Assembly (NCBI GenBank): GCA_005223045.1
Contig: NJBM01000023.1
Span: forward strand, 22,717-86,716
DNA from: Planctomycetes bacterium B3_Pla
GTDB lineage: Bacteria > Planctomycetota > Phycisphaerae > Sedimentisphaerales > Anaerobacaceae
Reading direction: 5' to 3'
Length of the DNA: 64,000 nt
Under the pieces are notes generated by a model. It was not told the origin of the DNA, made no database searches, and saw only the letters and a list, made by a program, of their open reading frames with translations. Made by a program: the position numbers and the translations under genes. Shown here piece after piece: positions 40,784 to 50,466 of the stretch. Position 1 is the first letter of the stretch. The number at the start of each line of letters is the position of its first letter.

Positions 40784-42061
40784 TTGGCGAAGAATTTGGA
40801 AGTGACCACCTTGTTTAAGAAAGATCTTACTCAAAATCTTGCCAGGTTGTTATATCGCAAAGAGACCGGCCAGGTAGCCGCCTTATATGTTTCCTCCTTT
40901 GCAGGGATAGCATTGGGTTTTGTAGTGAGTATTGTCAACACTCGGCTTCTGGGACCACAGTGGTATGGCGATTTCAAATTCTTGGTTAACCTATTTACCT
41001 TGGGCGCCACAGTAACAACCTTTGGCTTTTTTTCCACCGGCAGCAGGCTTCTGGCTAAATGCAAGAATGAGCACATAAGAGGCGAGTTAGTCGGAGGCTT
41101 GTTGACGATAGCTTCGCTTATTTCGTTATTACTGATAGTCGTTCTATTTGTCTTTTCCTTTTTTGTAGATGATCTATTTCACCCGGGCCTGGGTAAAATC
41201 ATTCGCCTATTCTCCCCATTGCTGTTTATATTTCCCTTCAAAACGTGCCTGGAGAATATCATGCAGGGTAGTAACCACATATTCCAACTCGCGATTTTTC
41301 AAAGGGCATCGCAGGCTTTATATCTAATAGGAGTTCTGACCGTCAGTTATTTGATCCCTCTCTCATTGACGATATGTTTGACCCTGCAATTAGGCTTTGC
41401 CGCTTTAGTGATTCTGGTCATGTCATTGTCGCTAAAACCTGCGCTAAACCGCATGGGGCCTATACTTTCACAGATTTACACGGAGAACAGAATTTACGGT
41501 TTTCATGTCTATGTTGGTGTCTTTGCTAATGTGGCGACTGCTATGCTCATGGGACTCCTTGTCGGGTACTTTGTTAACACTATAGCGGTTGGTTTCTATT
41601 CTTTAGCTTTGACGGTAACGATGCCTTTGAGCTTTATTCCCAGCGCCTTTGGGACCACACTGTTTAAGACGTTTGCAAATAGGACTTGCATACCTAAGAC
41701 AGCTTTTCTTGCAGCTATAGTGCTCACAGCGTGTGCGCTGACCGCCTTTCTTTTGTTGATTGACACGATAGTAACGTTGGTTTATCCCCCGGAATTTAGC
41801 GAGGTCATACCTCTGGCATACGTAATGGCAATTGGCATGGTGTTACATGGCTTTGGTGATTTTGTAAATCGGTTTCTGGGAGCGCATGGCAAAGGCAAGG
41901 AACTTCGAAATGGCGCTTTCGTCGTAGGTGCTTTTCTAATAGCTGGTAGCTTTACACTTATACCGGCTTATGGTGCCCTCGGGGCTGCACTTACAAAAGT
42001 ATTTGCTGGCGGCATGTATTGTGCCATAATGTGCTACTATTATCGAAAAACGGAAATATAA
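40784..42061 (+). CDS. Wzx-like polysaccharide flippase
   Basis: A 425-residue integral membrane protein with about 12 hydrophobic helices, for example ALYVSSFAGIALGFVVSIVN, LISLLLIVVLFVFSFFV and GVFANVATAMLMGLLVGYFV. The N-terminal pattern and NTRLLGPQWYGDFKFL are typical of the MATE/Wzx (polysaccharide_synt) superfamily. It should flip lipid-linked repeat units to the periplasm. The start is uncertain: no ATG is near, and the TTG at 40784 has no clear ribosome binding site. Confidence 0.83.
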   Translation: MAKNLEVTTLFKKDLTQNLARLLYRKETGQVAALYVSSFAGIALGFVVSIVNTRLLGPQWYGDFKFLVNLFTLGATVTTFGFFSTGSRLLAKCKNEHIRGELVGGLLTIASLISLLLIVVLFVFSFFVDDLFHPGLGKIIRLFSPLLFIFPFKTCLENIMQGSNHIFQLAIFQRASQALYLIGVLTVSYLIPLSLTICLTLQLGFAALVILVMSLSLKPALNRMGPILSQIYTENRIYGFHVYVGVFANVATAMLMGLLVGYFVNTIAVGFYSLALTVTMPLSFIPSAFGTTLFKTFANRTCIPKTAFLAAIVLTACALTAFLLLIDTIVTLVYPPEFSEVIPLAYVMAIGMVLHGFGDFVNRFLGAHGKGKELRNGAFVVGAFLIAGSFTLIPAYGALGAALTKVFAGGMYCAIMCYYYRKTEI

Positions 42062-42207
42062 CGTATGTTTTGCGTGGGGACCAACTTCGGTTAGACATTG
42101 GCGCTGTGTGCTCGGTCAGTATTTAATGGTTGTAGCTTTATGTTGATCGGAGGGTCAAAAAGATTACCACATACATCAAGAGTGAGCCGATTGATTTAGG
42201 TTATACG

Positions 42208-43524
42208 ATGACGCGATCAGTCTCATCTGGGGGATGGAATATTCGTTCAACCATCCTCGTCATTGCGCTATTGGGGATATTTTCTCATGGCTTGCTGTGG
42301 GCGGGCGCCCACCATAGGGTCGCTATAACCTATGAGAGCAGTACAGACATTGAAAATGCTGACCCAGACGAGTTTCTTCCTCTAACGTGTACACGGATAG
42401 CTGTCTACACGGGCCTAATAGCCGGGATTCTGGCAGGAATGATGTACATGTTCTTGGGGGGGTGGGCAAAGATCGGTCTAAGTGCTCGTCTCGCATTCGC
42501 AGTAATGATACTCTGGATGTTAATACACTCAATAGTAGCCTATAGAGAAGTACCTCCCAGTCCGTCAGAACTAAGAGGTACAAAGGGTCTGCTCCTGTGG
42601 GTCTCTTGCTTAATCCTTTTTGCGGGAACGGATAGAAACGCGTGGAGGATCACCACTCGACTGGTCCATATCGTCTCCTATGTGACTGCAAGCATCCTCC
42701 TGCTAAACATATTGCGGTTTCCGCGATTCTCTTCTGTACTCCAAGCTCAATGGTTTTTCCGAGTATACCTGGGCATTCTCCTGTGGACGGCACCCTGGGT
42801 GCTGCTGAGCATCAAGGACGCCCACATCTCGCCAGCCAGATTGGTGTTTCGCGCATTCCCTTTTGGCGTCCTCGTTTTAGCTGTTCTGCAGGGCACCGGT
42901 CGCTCATTTCTCATAATCATTGCGATTTATTCGGCAGTCTTGCTTGCCAAGTTCAAAAGGCTGCTTCGCACACAAAGTCTGGCATACAAAGGGACAATTG
43001 CATGCCTTCTGCTGTATATCGCAGGCATCGCAGTCTATTTTGCTATTGGTCAAATCACAAGTTCTTTTTCGTTGCTTGCTGAAAGGCTTTGGACCGATAC
43101 CAGAACGGATCAATATGCACAGTTTTTATCCCAAGTGTCGGTCAGCGATCTGGTTATCGGCAAAGGTCCAAGAGCCACATGGAATTGGGATGGACGAGAG
43201 TATGCATGGATAGATGGGTCCTATACGCTGATGATGTTTAATGGCGGCTTGCCACTTCTTATCAGCTATGTTGTTATCATGATTGTGCCGGCTTGGCGGG
43301 TACTCCGCAGGAGGCCGTCATGGGACTACGCTGCTCCCGCTGTTGTGCTATTGGTCTGGGCATTGTGTCTCACTGGATTGAGTACCTTCACAAATCCGAC
43401 CGTGTCCATAGGACACTATGTCCTCTGTATATACGCTGGGCGATGTTACAGTTATCTGTATAGCAGACGAAGCGAACTCTCTGCCTTGAGAACACCAATT
43501 TCTTCTACAAAAGCGGAACGCTAA
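42208..43524 (+). CDS. Wzy-like O-antigen/exopolysaccharide polymerase
   Basis: A 438-residue membrane protein with about ten helices and a large periplasmic loop (about 285-345: LLAERLWTDTRTDQYAQFLS, VIGKGPRATWNWDGREYAWI) of the kind found in Wzy polymerases and O-antigen ligases. Its place after the flippase supports the polymerase role. Sequence is otherwise weakly conserved, as usual for Wzy. The IGKGP-W---Y---DGSY pattern is shared by O-antigen ligase/polymerase families. Confidence 0.75.
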   Translation: MTRSVSSGGWNIRSTILVIALLGIFSHGLLWAGAHHRVAITYESSTDIENADPDEFLPLTCTRIAVYTGLIAGILAGMMYMFLGGWAKIGLSARLAFAVMILWMLIHSIVAYREVPPSPSELRGTKGLLLWVSCLILFAGTDRNAWRITTRLVHIVSYVTASILLLNILRFPRFSSVLQAQWFFRVYLGILLWTAPWVLLSIKDAHISPARLVFRAFPFGVLVLAVLQGTGRSFLIIIAIYSAVLLAKFKRLLRTQSLAYKGTIACLLLYIAGIAVYFAIGQITSSFSLLAERLWTDTRTDQYAQFLSQVSVSDLVIGKGPRATWNWDGREYAWIDGSYTLMMFNGGLPLLISYVVIMIVPAWRVLRRRPSWDYAAPAVVLLVWALCLTGLSTFTNPTVSIGHYVLCIYAGRCYSYLYSRRSELSALRTPISSTKAER

Positions 43525-43587
43525 TCTCCATAGATCCGCCGGCAGGGAGAACCTCTCTGGCCTGGCGGACCTGTAGGCTATGTAAAA

Positions 43588-44859
43588 ATGGACACAGTAA
43601 ACATCAAAGTTCTCTGTTGGGAGCCATACCCTAATGGCATGGCATGCAGTATGAGGCTTCACAATTACTGCCGGGGGATCATCCTGGCTGGTGGAGACGC
43701 ACAGATATTGATTCTGAGGCCGACAGAGAGATCTGCGGAGTCTGCCAAGAATACTAGGAAGTGTGGACGACATGAGGGCGTCGAGTACGAGTATACTTGC
43801 GGCGCGACAATTCGCTCTGGAAGTTTTATTAAGCGGCGATGGCTTGAAATCAAGGGAATCGCGAGGGCTACAATTTCAGTTGTTAGGGGTAAAGAACGTA
43901 CTGATGCCGTCCTTCTTGTCACTAACTTCTGGCCATACATTGCGTATTTTGCTTTGTTGTGCAAAAGCTTGGGCATCTTGTGTCTACAGGAGAAAAGTGA
44001 GTTTCCCTTCAACAATCGTACTCCCCGAACCCTGATTGATCGCGTCTACCAGGCGATATACAAACGCTATGTCTACAGGTGCTTCGATGGATTGCTGGTC
44101 ATATCACACCCCCTTCAAGAATTCTTCGCAAGTAGAATACGAAAGACAGCTCAACTGCTATTGGTACCCCCAATTGTGGACCCTGCAGAATTCTCTATGA
44201 AGAGGGATGATACGGATGAGTTGACGATTGTTTACTGTGGCACGTTAACTCAAAAGAAGGACGGTGTACTGACACTGATACGGGCTTTTCGGGAAGTATG
44301 CAATAAATATGACAACCTCAGACTTTACGTAGTTGGTTGCGGATCCGGCAACAACGATGAAGAAGAATCAAGGCAATTGGCCAGAGAGTTTCGCATTGAG
44401 GACAGGATTATTTTTGCCGGTTACATCACTCGGGAAAGGCTAAGGCGGCTTGTGTGTGATGCTTCAGTTCTGGCCCTTGCTAAACCCACCGGCCTACAGG
44501 CTGATTACTGTTTCCCGTCAAAAATAGCAGAATACTTGGCAACGGGTAATCCTGTTATTGTTACAGATACCGGCGAGATATCAAGGTATCTTAAAGATGG
44601 CGTAAATGCTTTTGTCACGAGACCGGATGATACAGCCGCTTTCGCAGAGAAACTGCAATTCGTTTTGTCAAATCCAGATTTGGCCAGAGAGGTAGGTAAA
44701 AGAGGCAGAGAAGTTGCATTAGGCGCCTTTGACTATCGAATACAGGCCAAACGAATTATGAGCTTCATCAAGGAGCTACAGACCAGTCATTCGCCACGGG
44801 GAGAAGCGGGCCCTACGCATACAGTCAGGGAAAAGAGCCAATCAAGGGAGCTGATATGA
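43588..44859 (+). CDS. GT4 family glycosyltransferase
   Basis: A 423-residue GT-B fold enzyme. N-terminal domain: WEPYPNGMACSMRLHNYCRG. C-terminal domain: IVYCGTLTQKKDGVLTLIRA, LYVVGCGSG, IIFAGYITRERLRRL and CFPSKIAEYLATGNPVIVTD with the GT4 glutamate region. It adds a sugar to the repeat unit in the cytoplasm; donor and acceptor unknown. Its 3' end overlaps the next gene by four bases (ATGA), so the two are translationally coupled. The last 25 residues are hydrophilic and look unstructured. Confidence 0.85.
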   Translation: MDTVNIKVLCWEPYPNGMACSMRLHNYCRGIILAGGDAQILILRPTERSAESAKNTRKCGRHEGVEYEYTCGATIRSGSFIKRRWLEIKGIARATISVVRGKERTDAVLLVTNFWPYIAYFALLCKSLGILCLQEKSEFPFNNRTPRTLIDRVYQAIYKRYVYRCFDGLLVISHPLQEFFASRIRKTAQLLLVPPIVDPAEFSMKRDDTDELTIVYCGTLTQKKDGVLTLIRAFREVCNKYDNLRLYVVGCGSGNNDEEESRQLAREFRIEDRIIFAGYITRERLRRLVCDASVLALAKPTGLQADYCFPSKIAEYLATGNPVIVTDTGEISRYLKDGVNAFVTRPDDTAAFAEKLQFVLSNPDLAREVGKRGREVALGAFDYRIQAKRIMSFIKELQTSHSPRGEAGPTHTVREKSQSRELI

Positions 44860-46004
44860 GAATCATTGTGACCGGTGACTTCTGTCTATGCGGCAGGGTC
44901 GAACAACTAGTTCTGAACGGCAACCATGACCACTTGTACGGCGATTTGTTGGATGCACTGACAGACAAGGACATCTCGATAACAAATCTCGAATGTCCTC
45001 TCATCATAGATCCAGACCCAATAGACAAATCCGGGCCGCATTTATCTGCGAATCCTGCTTGTGTGAAAGCGATCCAATATGGACAGTTTGACATTGTCAC
45101 CTTGGCCAACAACCACATAATGGACCATGGTCAAAAGGGGCTAGAGAGCACCCTGCAGGCCTGCAAGGATGTTAACGTCAAGACTGTAGGTGCCGGCACT
45201 GACCTTGAGTCTTCAGCGAAACCGTTGTTAATTACGGAGAGGAATGGTACTATAGCCATTCTAAACTTTGCGGAACACGAGTTTTCAACTGCAACAGCAA
45301 CGTCTGGAGGTGCGAATCCACTTGATACTGTGGGGAATTACTACCAGATAAAGTATGCAAAAGAGAATGCTGATATTGTCCTAGTCATTGTCCACGGTGG
45401 GCACGAACACTTCCCCTTGCCAAGTCCTCGCATGATGCGCACGTATCGCTACTTTGTTGACCTGGGAGCCAGCGCCGTTATTGGCCACCACAGTCATTGT
45501 CCCAGTGGCTATGAGATATACCATGGTGCGCCGATCTTCTATAGTCTTGGCAACTTCATCTTCGAAGCCGAACAGAAAGATGATGATTGGCATAGAGGCT
45601 ACTTCGTAAAGTTGGATATTGAGGCAAGTGGTGTCCGAGACATGCAGTTGTTTCCTTATGAGCAGTGCAAGGACCAAGTCGGCCTACGCTCAATGGCACA
45701 TGATCAAGAAGAGTGCTTTTTGAAACATATTAATCGCCTTTGTTCAATCATCGCTGACGAAAGAAAGGTTTCACAGGAGTGGGAGAGAATGGTGGATATG
45801 AGAACTAGGTATTTTCTCTCTGCATTGTACTCACTCGGACGGGGCGCCAGGTTCCTCTTGAAAAATCGATGGTTGGCAAAGCTGGTTTTTCTACGAAAAT
45901 CGCTAAGAAAAACCTCATTGCTCAGACTCCTAAACCTCGTTCAGTGCGAAGCACACAGAGATGTAGTAGTAAGAATAATGCGAAATATGGTTGGCAAGAG
46001 GTGA
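44856..46004 (+). CDS. CapA-like metallophosphoesterase-fold protein
   Basis: A 382-residue protein with the CapA/PgsA pattern: IIVTGDFCLCGRV (1-14), ITNLECPLI (46), VTLANNHIMDHGQKGLEST (85-103), VLVIVHGGHEHFPLPS and VIGHHSHCPSGYEIYHGAPI, IFYSLGNFIFE. In poly-gamma-glutamate and capsule loci such proteins tailor or hold the polymer; several family members are esterases. No signal peptide is seen, so it may act in the cytoplasm here. Coupled to the upstream glycosyltransferase by an ATGA overlap. Confidence 0.8.
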   Translation: MRIIVTGDFCLCGRVEQLVLNGNHDHLYGDLLDALTDKDISITNLECPLIIDPDPIDKSGPHLSANPACVKAIQYGQFDIVTLANNHIMDHGQKGLESTLQACKDVNVKTVGAGTDLESSAKPLLITERNGTIAILNFAEHEFSTATATSGGANPLDTVGNYYQIKYAKENADIVLVIVHGGHEHFPLPSPRMMRTYRYFVDLGASAVIGHHSHCPSGYEIYHGAPIFYSLGNFIFEAEQKDDDWHRGYFVKLDIEASGVRDMQLFPYEQCKDQVGLRSMAHDQEECFLKHINRLCSIIADERKVSQEWERMVDMRTRYFLSALYSLGRGARFLLKNRWLAKLVFLRKSLRKTSLLRLLNLVQCEAHRDVVVRIMRNMVGKR

Positions 46005-46145
46005 CTTGTGCGGGTGGGGATTCACAAACCAGCTTGATACGGTTTTGTGTCTATTATATAGAACAGGGTCGTTTGCAAACTTCGTGAATTAGACGTTCTT
46101 TTTGGCTAAGTTGTTTATCTTTGGGAGATTAAAAAGAACCTGAAG

Positions 46146-46271
46146 ATGGGATCAAGATCAAAATTGAGCGTCCCTGAACGTCGTGAAGTAGTGCTTTCGC
46201 TGTTACGCCGAGAAGAGCCGGCAAGAGTGCTGCTCACGGAGCTATGCAGTAACTTTCTGATTATACTGTAG
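46146..46271 (+). pseudogene. N-terminal fragment of an IS transposase
   Basis: A 41-residue frame reading LSVPERREVVLSLLRREEPA and ending at a stop. It has the pattern of the helix-turn-helix start of IS3/IS481-type transposases (PEERREVVLALLRREEPAA...). The body of the transposase is missing. It stands directly before the asparagine-synthase-like gene, at the point where the locus becomes AT-richer and more rearranged. Confidence 0.5.
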
Positions 46272-46280
46272 GGATGATGC

Positions 46281-47831
46281 ATGACAGGACTTGAGAAACA
46301 TTTGTGCTCACCTGAGAGATACACCACAGATGGTGCCGAGTGGAGCTTATCATTTTACGATATTGTCCAAGAGTGTGGTGAACTCAACTGGGACGCTGCT
46401 GCACTGTGTTCAATAATATCCTTTGGCTATGTTTGTGGGGACAGGACCCTTTTTGCAGGTATTAAGAGAGAACCTTGGCTATCTAAGCCGACTCAAAACG
46501 GAGCCAGACTTCTGGATATCCCCCTGCATGGAAGAACCGTTATGGCAACAACGGATGCCGCAGTCCAACTTCATGAACTCCTACAAAACGAGATTGCATC
46601 TGCATGCAGTCAAAAGAAGAATGTTTTCGTGCTTCTCTCTGGTGGACTAGATAGTCGAATCGTTGGAGGTATTACTTCCAACCTAATCAGGTCAGGCGAT
46701 ATTGTTGGAGATTTGACATTTGTAACTTGGGGCAGAGACGACTCTAGAGATGTATCTTATGCCAAGAAAATAGCAGAACTGTTGGATCATCCAATCATCC
46801 ATCTGGATCTTACATCTCGTCATTTATTGAACAACATTAACCTTGCTGCTAACACGCTGGGTTGTCTTACTTCACCCATTCATTTGCATAGAATGGATTG
46901 GTTTGAATCTGTTCCCAAGGAATCCATTGTTTTGGCAGGAAGCTATGGTGACAGTGTTGGTCGTGCTGAATATGCTAGACAACATATAATAGAGCTAGAA
47001 TTACATAATCCTATTAATCGGTTTAATCTCATTGAACAAAGCATTTTCGCAATGGGATCAAGCCAGCTCCTTGGTGATTTAGAGTTCTTGCATAATAGGT
47101 CAAAACAAGAGGATAGGTATATATTATGCGAAATCGAGATGCAGGCACATTATATGCGCAATCTAATAGCCCATACAATGGGCATTATTAGGAATAATTG
47201 CGATTTGTATCAGGTTTTTACAGCGCCATCCGTGTATTCCTACATGTGGTCATTGCATCCAGTCCTCAGAAGAAACAATATTTATAAAGCAATATTGCCT
47301 ATGATTAATGCGGAACTAGCATGCTTCCCTTGGGCAAGGACAAATAAGTCCTTGGGGTGGAAGACAAAACATGCAGATGCTCATCTCAAAAAACAGTATC
47401 ATGATTACCACAAGTGGATTTCCAAAGATCTATTTGATGTTCTCTATTCACAGATCGACTTTGATGCGTTGAAGAATATTGGCATTTTCAGTATACCAAA
47501 AATTAAGGAATTGTGTTCAAGTATTAACAAAGGGGATTATGAATACCTTGGACCAGATTTGTTTGTTTGGTTCGTAAGTCTATGCAAGTTTATTGATATC
47601 GTCACATCAACGACACAAATAGTGCCTAATACTGAAAGCCGGAATTCATCAAATCATGTTGGGACGAACCGATATAGGATAAATGCAGTGAAAAAGAACC
47701 TTAAACGATTCAGGTTTTTGGTTTGGATTGTTAGGTCTATTTACAGGATCAAGAAGGCTGTCAAGCTTGTGCTATCTCTCGCGCATTACCCACCGAAAAG
47801 GGCCACAAAGGGTCACCGCAAGACTCTCTAG
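46281..47831 (+). CDS. Asparagine-synthase-like protein without glutaminase cysteine
   Basis: A 516-residue protein. The PP-loop SGGLDSR (120-126) and LTFVTWGRDDSRDVSYAKKI mark the ATP-pyrophosphatase domain of asparagine synthetase. The N-terminal part is short and keeps only the end of a glutaminase-like domain (FGYVCGDRTLFAGIKREPW), with no N-terminal nucleophilic Cys, so free ammonia or another nucleophile must be used. In polysaccharide loci such proteins probably amidate uronic acids or related groups. A Lys/Arg-rich C-terminal tail could touch the membrane. Activity is inferred. Confidence 0.7.
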   Translation: MTGLEKHLCSPERYTTDGAEWSLSFYDIVQECGELNWDAAALCSIISFGYVCGDRTLFAGIKREPWLSKPTQNGARLLDIPLHGRTVMATTDAAVQLHELLQNEIASACSQKKNVFVLLSGGLDSRIVGGITSNLIRSGDIVGDLTFVTWGRDDSRDVSYAKKIAELLDHPIIHLDLTSRHLLNNINLAANTLGCLTSPIHLHRMDWFESVPKESIVLAGSYGDSVGRAEYARQHIIELELHNPINRFNLIEQSIFAMGSSQLLGDLEFLHNRSKQEDRYILCEIEMQAHYMRNLIAHTMGIIRNNCDLYQVFTAPSVYSYMWSLHPVLRRNNIYKAILPMINAELACFPWARTNKSLGWKTKHADAHLKKQYHDYHKWISKDLFDVLYSQIDFDALKNIGIFSIPKIKELCSSINKGDYEYLGPDLFVWFVSLCKFIDIVTSTTQIVPNTESRNSSNHVGTNRYRINAVKKNLKRFRFLVWIVRSIYRIKKAVKLVLSLAHYPPKRATKGHRKTL

Positions 47832-47840
47832 AAGCGTGAA

Positions 47841-48233
47841 ATGAATTTGATCATAATAGCTGAAAACTCTGACTTTCCCTGGGGAATGAGTGCAACCAGG
47901 CGGGCACGGAACATTGCGAAAGCATTGTTAAAAAGTGGATTTGAGCCTAAAGAATATGAGTACCGTTGCTAGGACGTGCGTGTATTATCGGGATAATGGT
48001 TACCGGTCTGCGGTTGGAAAGTGTTCTTTATCTTGTTGAAGATGGTCAGAAAGGATTTCTGGTGTATTCTCGAAACATATCCGGCCTGGCGCAAAAAGAT
48101 GAAACTGCTCCTTACCGCCAGAGCCTTAATACGGAAATCCAGAGAAGAAGCGAAGCAGCAGGCGTTGAGACTATTCAGACCCGAAATCGTAGCCCAAGAA
48201 TCTTGCGCGACAAATGAGGAAATACTCAAGAAA
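47841..48233 (+). pseudogene. Decayed GT4 glycosyltransferase
   Basis: 47841-47972 encodes a glycosyltransferase head, MNLIIIAENSDFPWGMSATR and then ARNIAKALLKSGFEP, and stops. After a large deletion comes a tail: LVEDGQKGFLVYSRNISGLA in one frame, continuing in the next frame as MKLLLTARALIRKSREEAKQ and FRPEIVAQESCATNEEILKK. The frame change lies at an A-run near 48092-48097. Head, hinge and tail together match a GT4 enzyme, so this is a deleted and frameshifted gene. Confidence 0.7.
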
Positions 48234-48249
48234 TCGAACGCATCGTTCC

Positions 48250-49377
48250 ATGAACTCAGCCTCTGTTTCCAAGAAAAGATTGCTATTCGTTATCCCATCC
48301 CTCGTAGCAGGAGGAGCTGAACGAGTTCTTATACGACTAATCAATCATCTAGACGAGAACAAATACGATATTCTTTTGGCAGTCTTCGAAGACAAGATGG
48401 ATTGTGCAAGTGACTTGAAATCCACGGTAAAGATTGTGTGCCTGAACAAGAAGCGAGGCAGAAGGGACTTCTTCAATCTGATTCTGAGATTAAGAAAAGC
48501 AATAGTCAGTTTTAAGCCAGCCGCCGTAGTCAGTTTTATTGCTTTTACAAATATTGTCACCGTGATAGCAACATTGTTTCCGAAAAAGATTTCCAGGGTC
48601 ATAATTTCCGAACGTAGCTATCACCGCACATATCTGCCTCTGAGCCGCCTAAAACACCTTAGAAGGACATTGATGAAGGTGACTTATAGAAAGGCAGACA
48701 AGATAGTCACGGTGAGTAAGAGCATCAAAGAAGCACTGGAACAAGACTTCGGGATCCAATCTCAGAAGATAGTATGCATCTATAACCCTGTCCCCGTGGA
48801 AGAAATAAGGGACAAGTCTAAAGATAGTGTTGGGCACCCCCTTTTGACCGAAAAGAACAAGGTCATTGTTGCGGCCGGCAGATTGGAACATGAAAAGAGA
48901 TTTGACAGACTTCTGAGAATGTTCTCTTCCATTAGAGAAGAACATGAGGATGCTCGTCTGATAATCCTCGGCAGTGGCACATTGTTGAAACCATTGCAGG
49001 ATTTGGCGTCCCAATTGAATATAGGTAAATGGGTTGATTTTGTCGGCTACAAATCCAACCCTTACGCATGGATTTCTAAAGCCGATGTCTTTGTGTTGTC
49101 TTCAGATCGTGAGGGTCTACCCAATGCGATTCTCGAAGCTATGGCTTGCGGAGTACCCGTAGTGGCAACAGATTGCCTGTCGGGCCCGAGCGAGATAATA
49201 ACGCACAGCATTAACGGATTGCTTGTTCCGCCTGCGGACGAACAAGCATTGGCTGAATCAGTATCGAGGTTGCTGCAGGATAATGCGTTACATCAAAAGC
49301 TCTCTCAGGAAGGTATGAAGAGAGCAGAGGATTTTGTGTCAGAAAACATTCTTCCACAATACGAGCAATTGTTTTGA
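48250..49377 (+). CDS. GT4 family glycosyltransferase
   Basis: Start placed at ATG 48250 because the upstream 12 codons overlap the tail of the decayed gene; ATG 48214 is the alternative. GT-B fold: RLLFVIPSLVAGGAERVLIR with the GGAE loop, RVIISERSYHRTYLPLSRLK, VIVAAGRLEHEKRFDRLLRM, LIILGSGTLLKPLQDLASQL, and SSDREGLPNAILEAMACGVP with the EGLPNxxxE motif. Closest in pattern to GalNAc/GlcNAc-type transferases of capsule loci. No clear ribosome binding site. Confidence 0.85.
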   Translation: MNSASVSKKRLLFVIPSLVAGGAERVLIRLINHLDENKYDILLAVFEDKMDCASDLKSTVKIVCLNKKRGRRDFFNLILRLRKAIVSFKPAAVVSFIAFTNIVTVIATLFPKKISRVIISERSYHRTYLPLSRLKHLRRTLMKVTYRKADKIVTVSKSIKEALEQDFGIQSQKIVCIYNPVPVEEIRDKSKDSVGHPLLTEKNKVIVAAGRLEHEKRFDRLLRMFSSIREEHEDARLIILGSGTLLKPLQDLASQLNIGKWVDFVGYKSNPYAWISKADVFVLSSDREGLPNAILEAMACGVPVVATDCLSGPSEIITHSINGLLVPPADEQALAESVSRLLQDNALHQKLSQEGMKRAEDFVSENILPQYEQLF

Positions 49378-49406
49378 CACAAGTTGACTAAGGATTCGCG
49401 TCAGAA

Positions 49407-50357
49407 GTGGGGACAGCTCACCTGATGTACGGCCGCAAGGAGAAACTGGACAAGGTGAAGAAACGTCAAGAATTGATAAAGGAAGCCATTGGATTCCTGC
49501 TCAGGTTCTCCGGAATACTCTGGGTAATTAGATGTATGTTTTGCAGAAACAAAGTGACGATAATGGTCTATCATAAGCCAGAACCGGAGACTTTCCGGAA
49601 GCATATAGCATATCTGGCTAAACGTTATAGGTTCATTTCGCTGAATAAGCTAGTCGACGCAATTCGAAATAAGGATTGGTCTGATATACCTCCTAATGCG
49701 ATGGTTATAACTATCGATGATGGTCACAAGACAAACTACGAACTACTTGACACGATAAAGACCTTCAATGTCAGACCCACCATCTATCTTTGCAGTCACA
49801 TCGTACGGACTAACCGACATTTTTGGTTCACTGCTACCAGCAGTGCTACTCCACCTCTGAAAAGACTCCGAACCGATATTGTCGAAGAAGAGTTGAGGTG
49901 TGAACTGGGATACACTCATACGAAGGAATACCCCGAAAGAGAGACGTTGAGCAAAAGTGAAATAATCGACATGGAACCTTATGTGGACTTCGGATCTCAC
50001 ACAAAGTTCCACCCAATTTTGCCACAATGCGATGATGCAAGATCTAGAGATGAAATCCAGAGTTCGAAAAAGACTTTGGGTGAATTACTAAATAGGCCAA
50101 TTGAGCATTTCGCCTATCCCAATGGGGATTACGGAGAAAGAGAAGTTGAATACGTTAAGAGGTCAGGTCACAAGTCCGCCAGGACACTCGATGTGGGCTG
50201 GGTAGATGTTAATTCGGATCCATACAGGTTGAAAGCAATTGGCATTCAGGATGACGCATCTGTCAACATATTGTGTGGACAAGTTATCGGTTTGTTCGGC
50301 CGTCTCAAGTATTTGCGGCATGGAAGCTTTAGAGGGAAACGTCCTCCATTTTTATAA
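49407..50357 (+). CDS. Polysaccharide deacetylase family (CE4) protein
   Basis: A 316-residue protein with the NodB-fold motifs: ITIDDG (101-106, Asp104 and Asp105), the metal-binding histidines in FGSHTKFHPIL (His198, His202) and FAYPNGDYGEREVEYVKRSG, the catalytic-arginine region of CE4 enzymes. A hydrophobic stretch near 28-45 may anchor it. It would remove N-acetyl groups from the growing polymer or a lipid-linked intermediate. The start is uncertain: GTG 49407 or ATG 49425, neither with a good ribosome binding site. Confidence 0.8.
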   Translation: MGTAHLMYGRKEKLDKVKKRQELIKEAIGFLLRFSGILWVIRCMFCRNKVTIMVYHKPEPETFRKHIAYLAKRYRFISLNKLVDAIRNKDWSDIPPNAMVITIDDGHKTNYELLDTIKTFNVRPTIYLCSHIVRTNRHFWFTATSSATPPLKRLRTDIVEEELRCELGYTHTKEYPERETLSKSEIIDMEPYVDFGSHTKFHPILPQCDDARSRDEIQSSKKTLGELLNRPIEHFAYPNGDYGEREVEYVKRSGHKSARTLDVGWVDVNSDPYRLKAIGIQDDASVNILCGQVIGLFGRLKYLRHGSFRGKRPPFL

Positions 50358-50466
50358 TAAGCAAGTTTGAAATTCCTGTTCATGGCTGCAAAAGGCGATA
50401 AAACGTATTTCGGTTTATAATTAAATTAGACGGCTTAGTCCTCTCTTTTTAGAAAGCTCTGATTAG

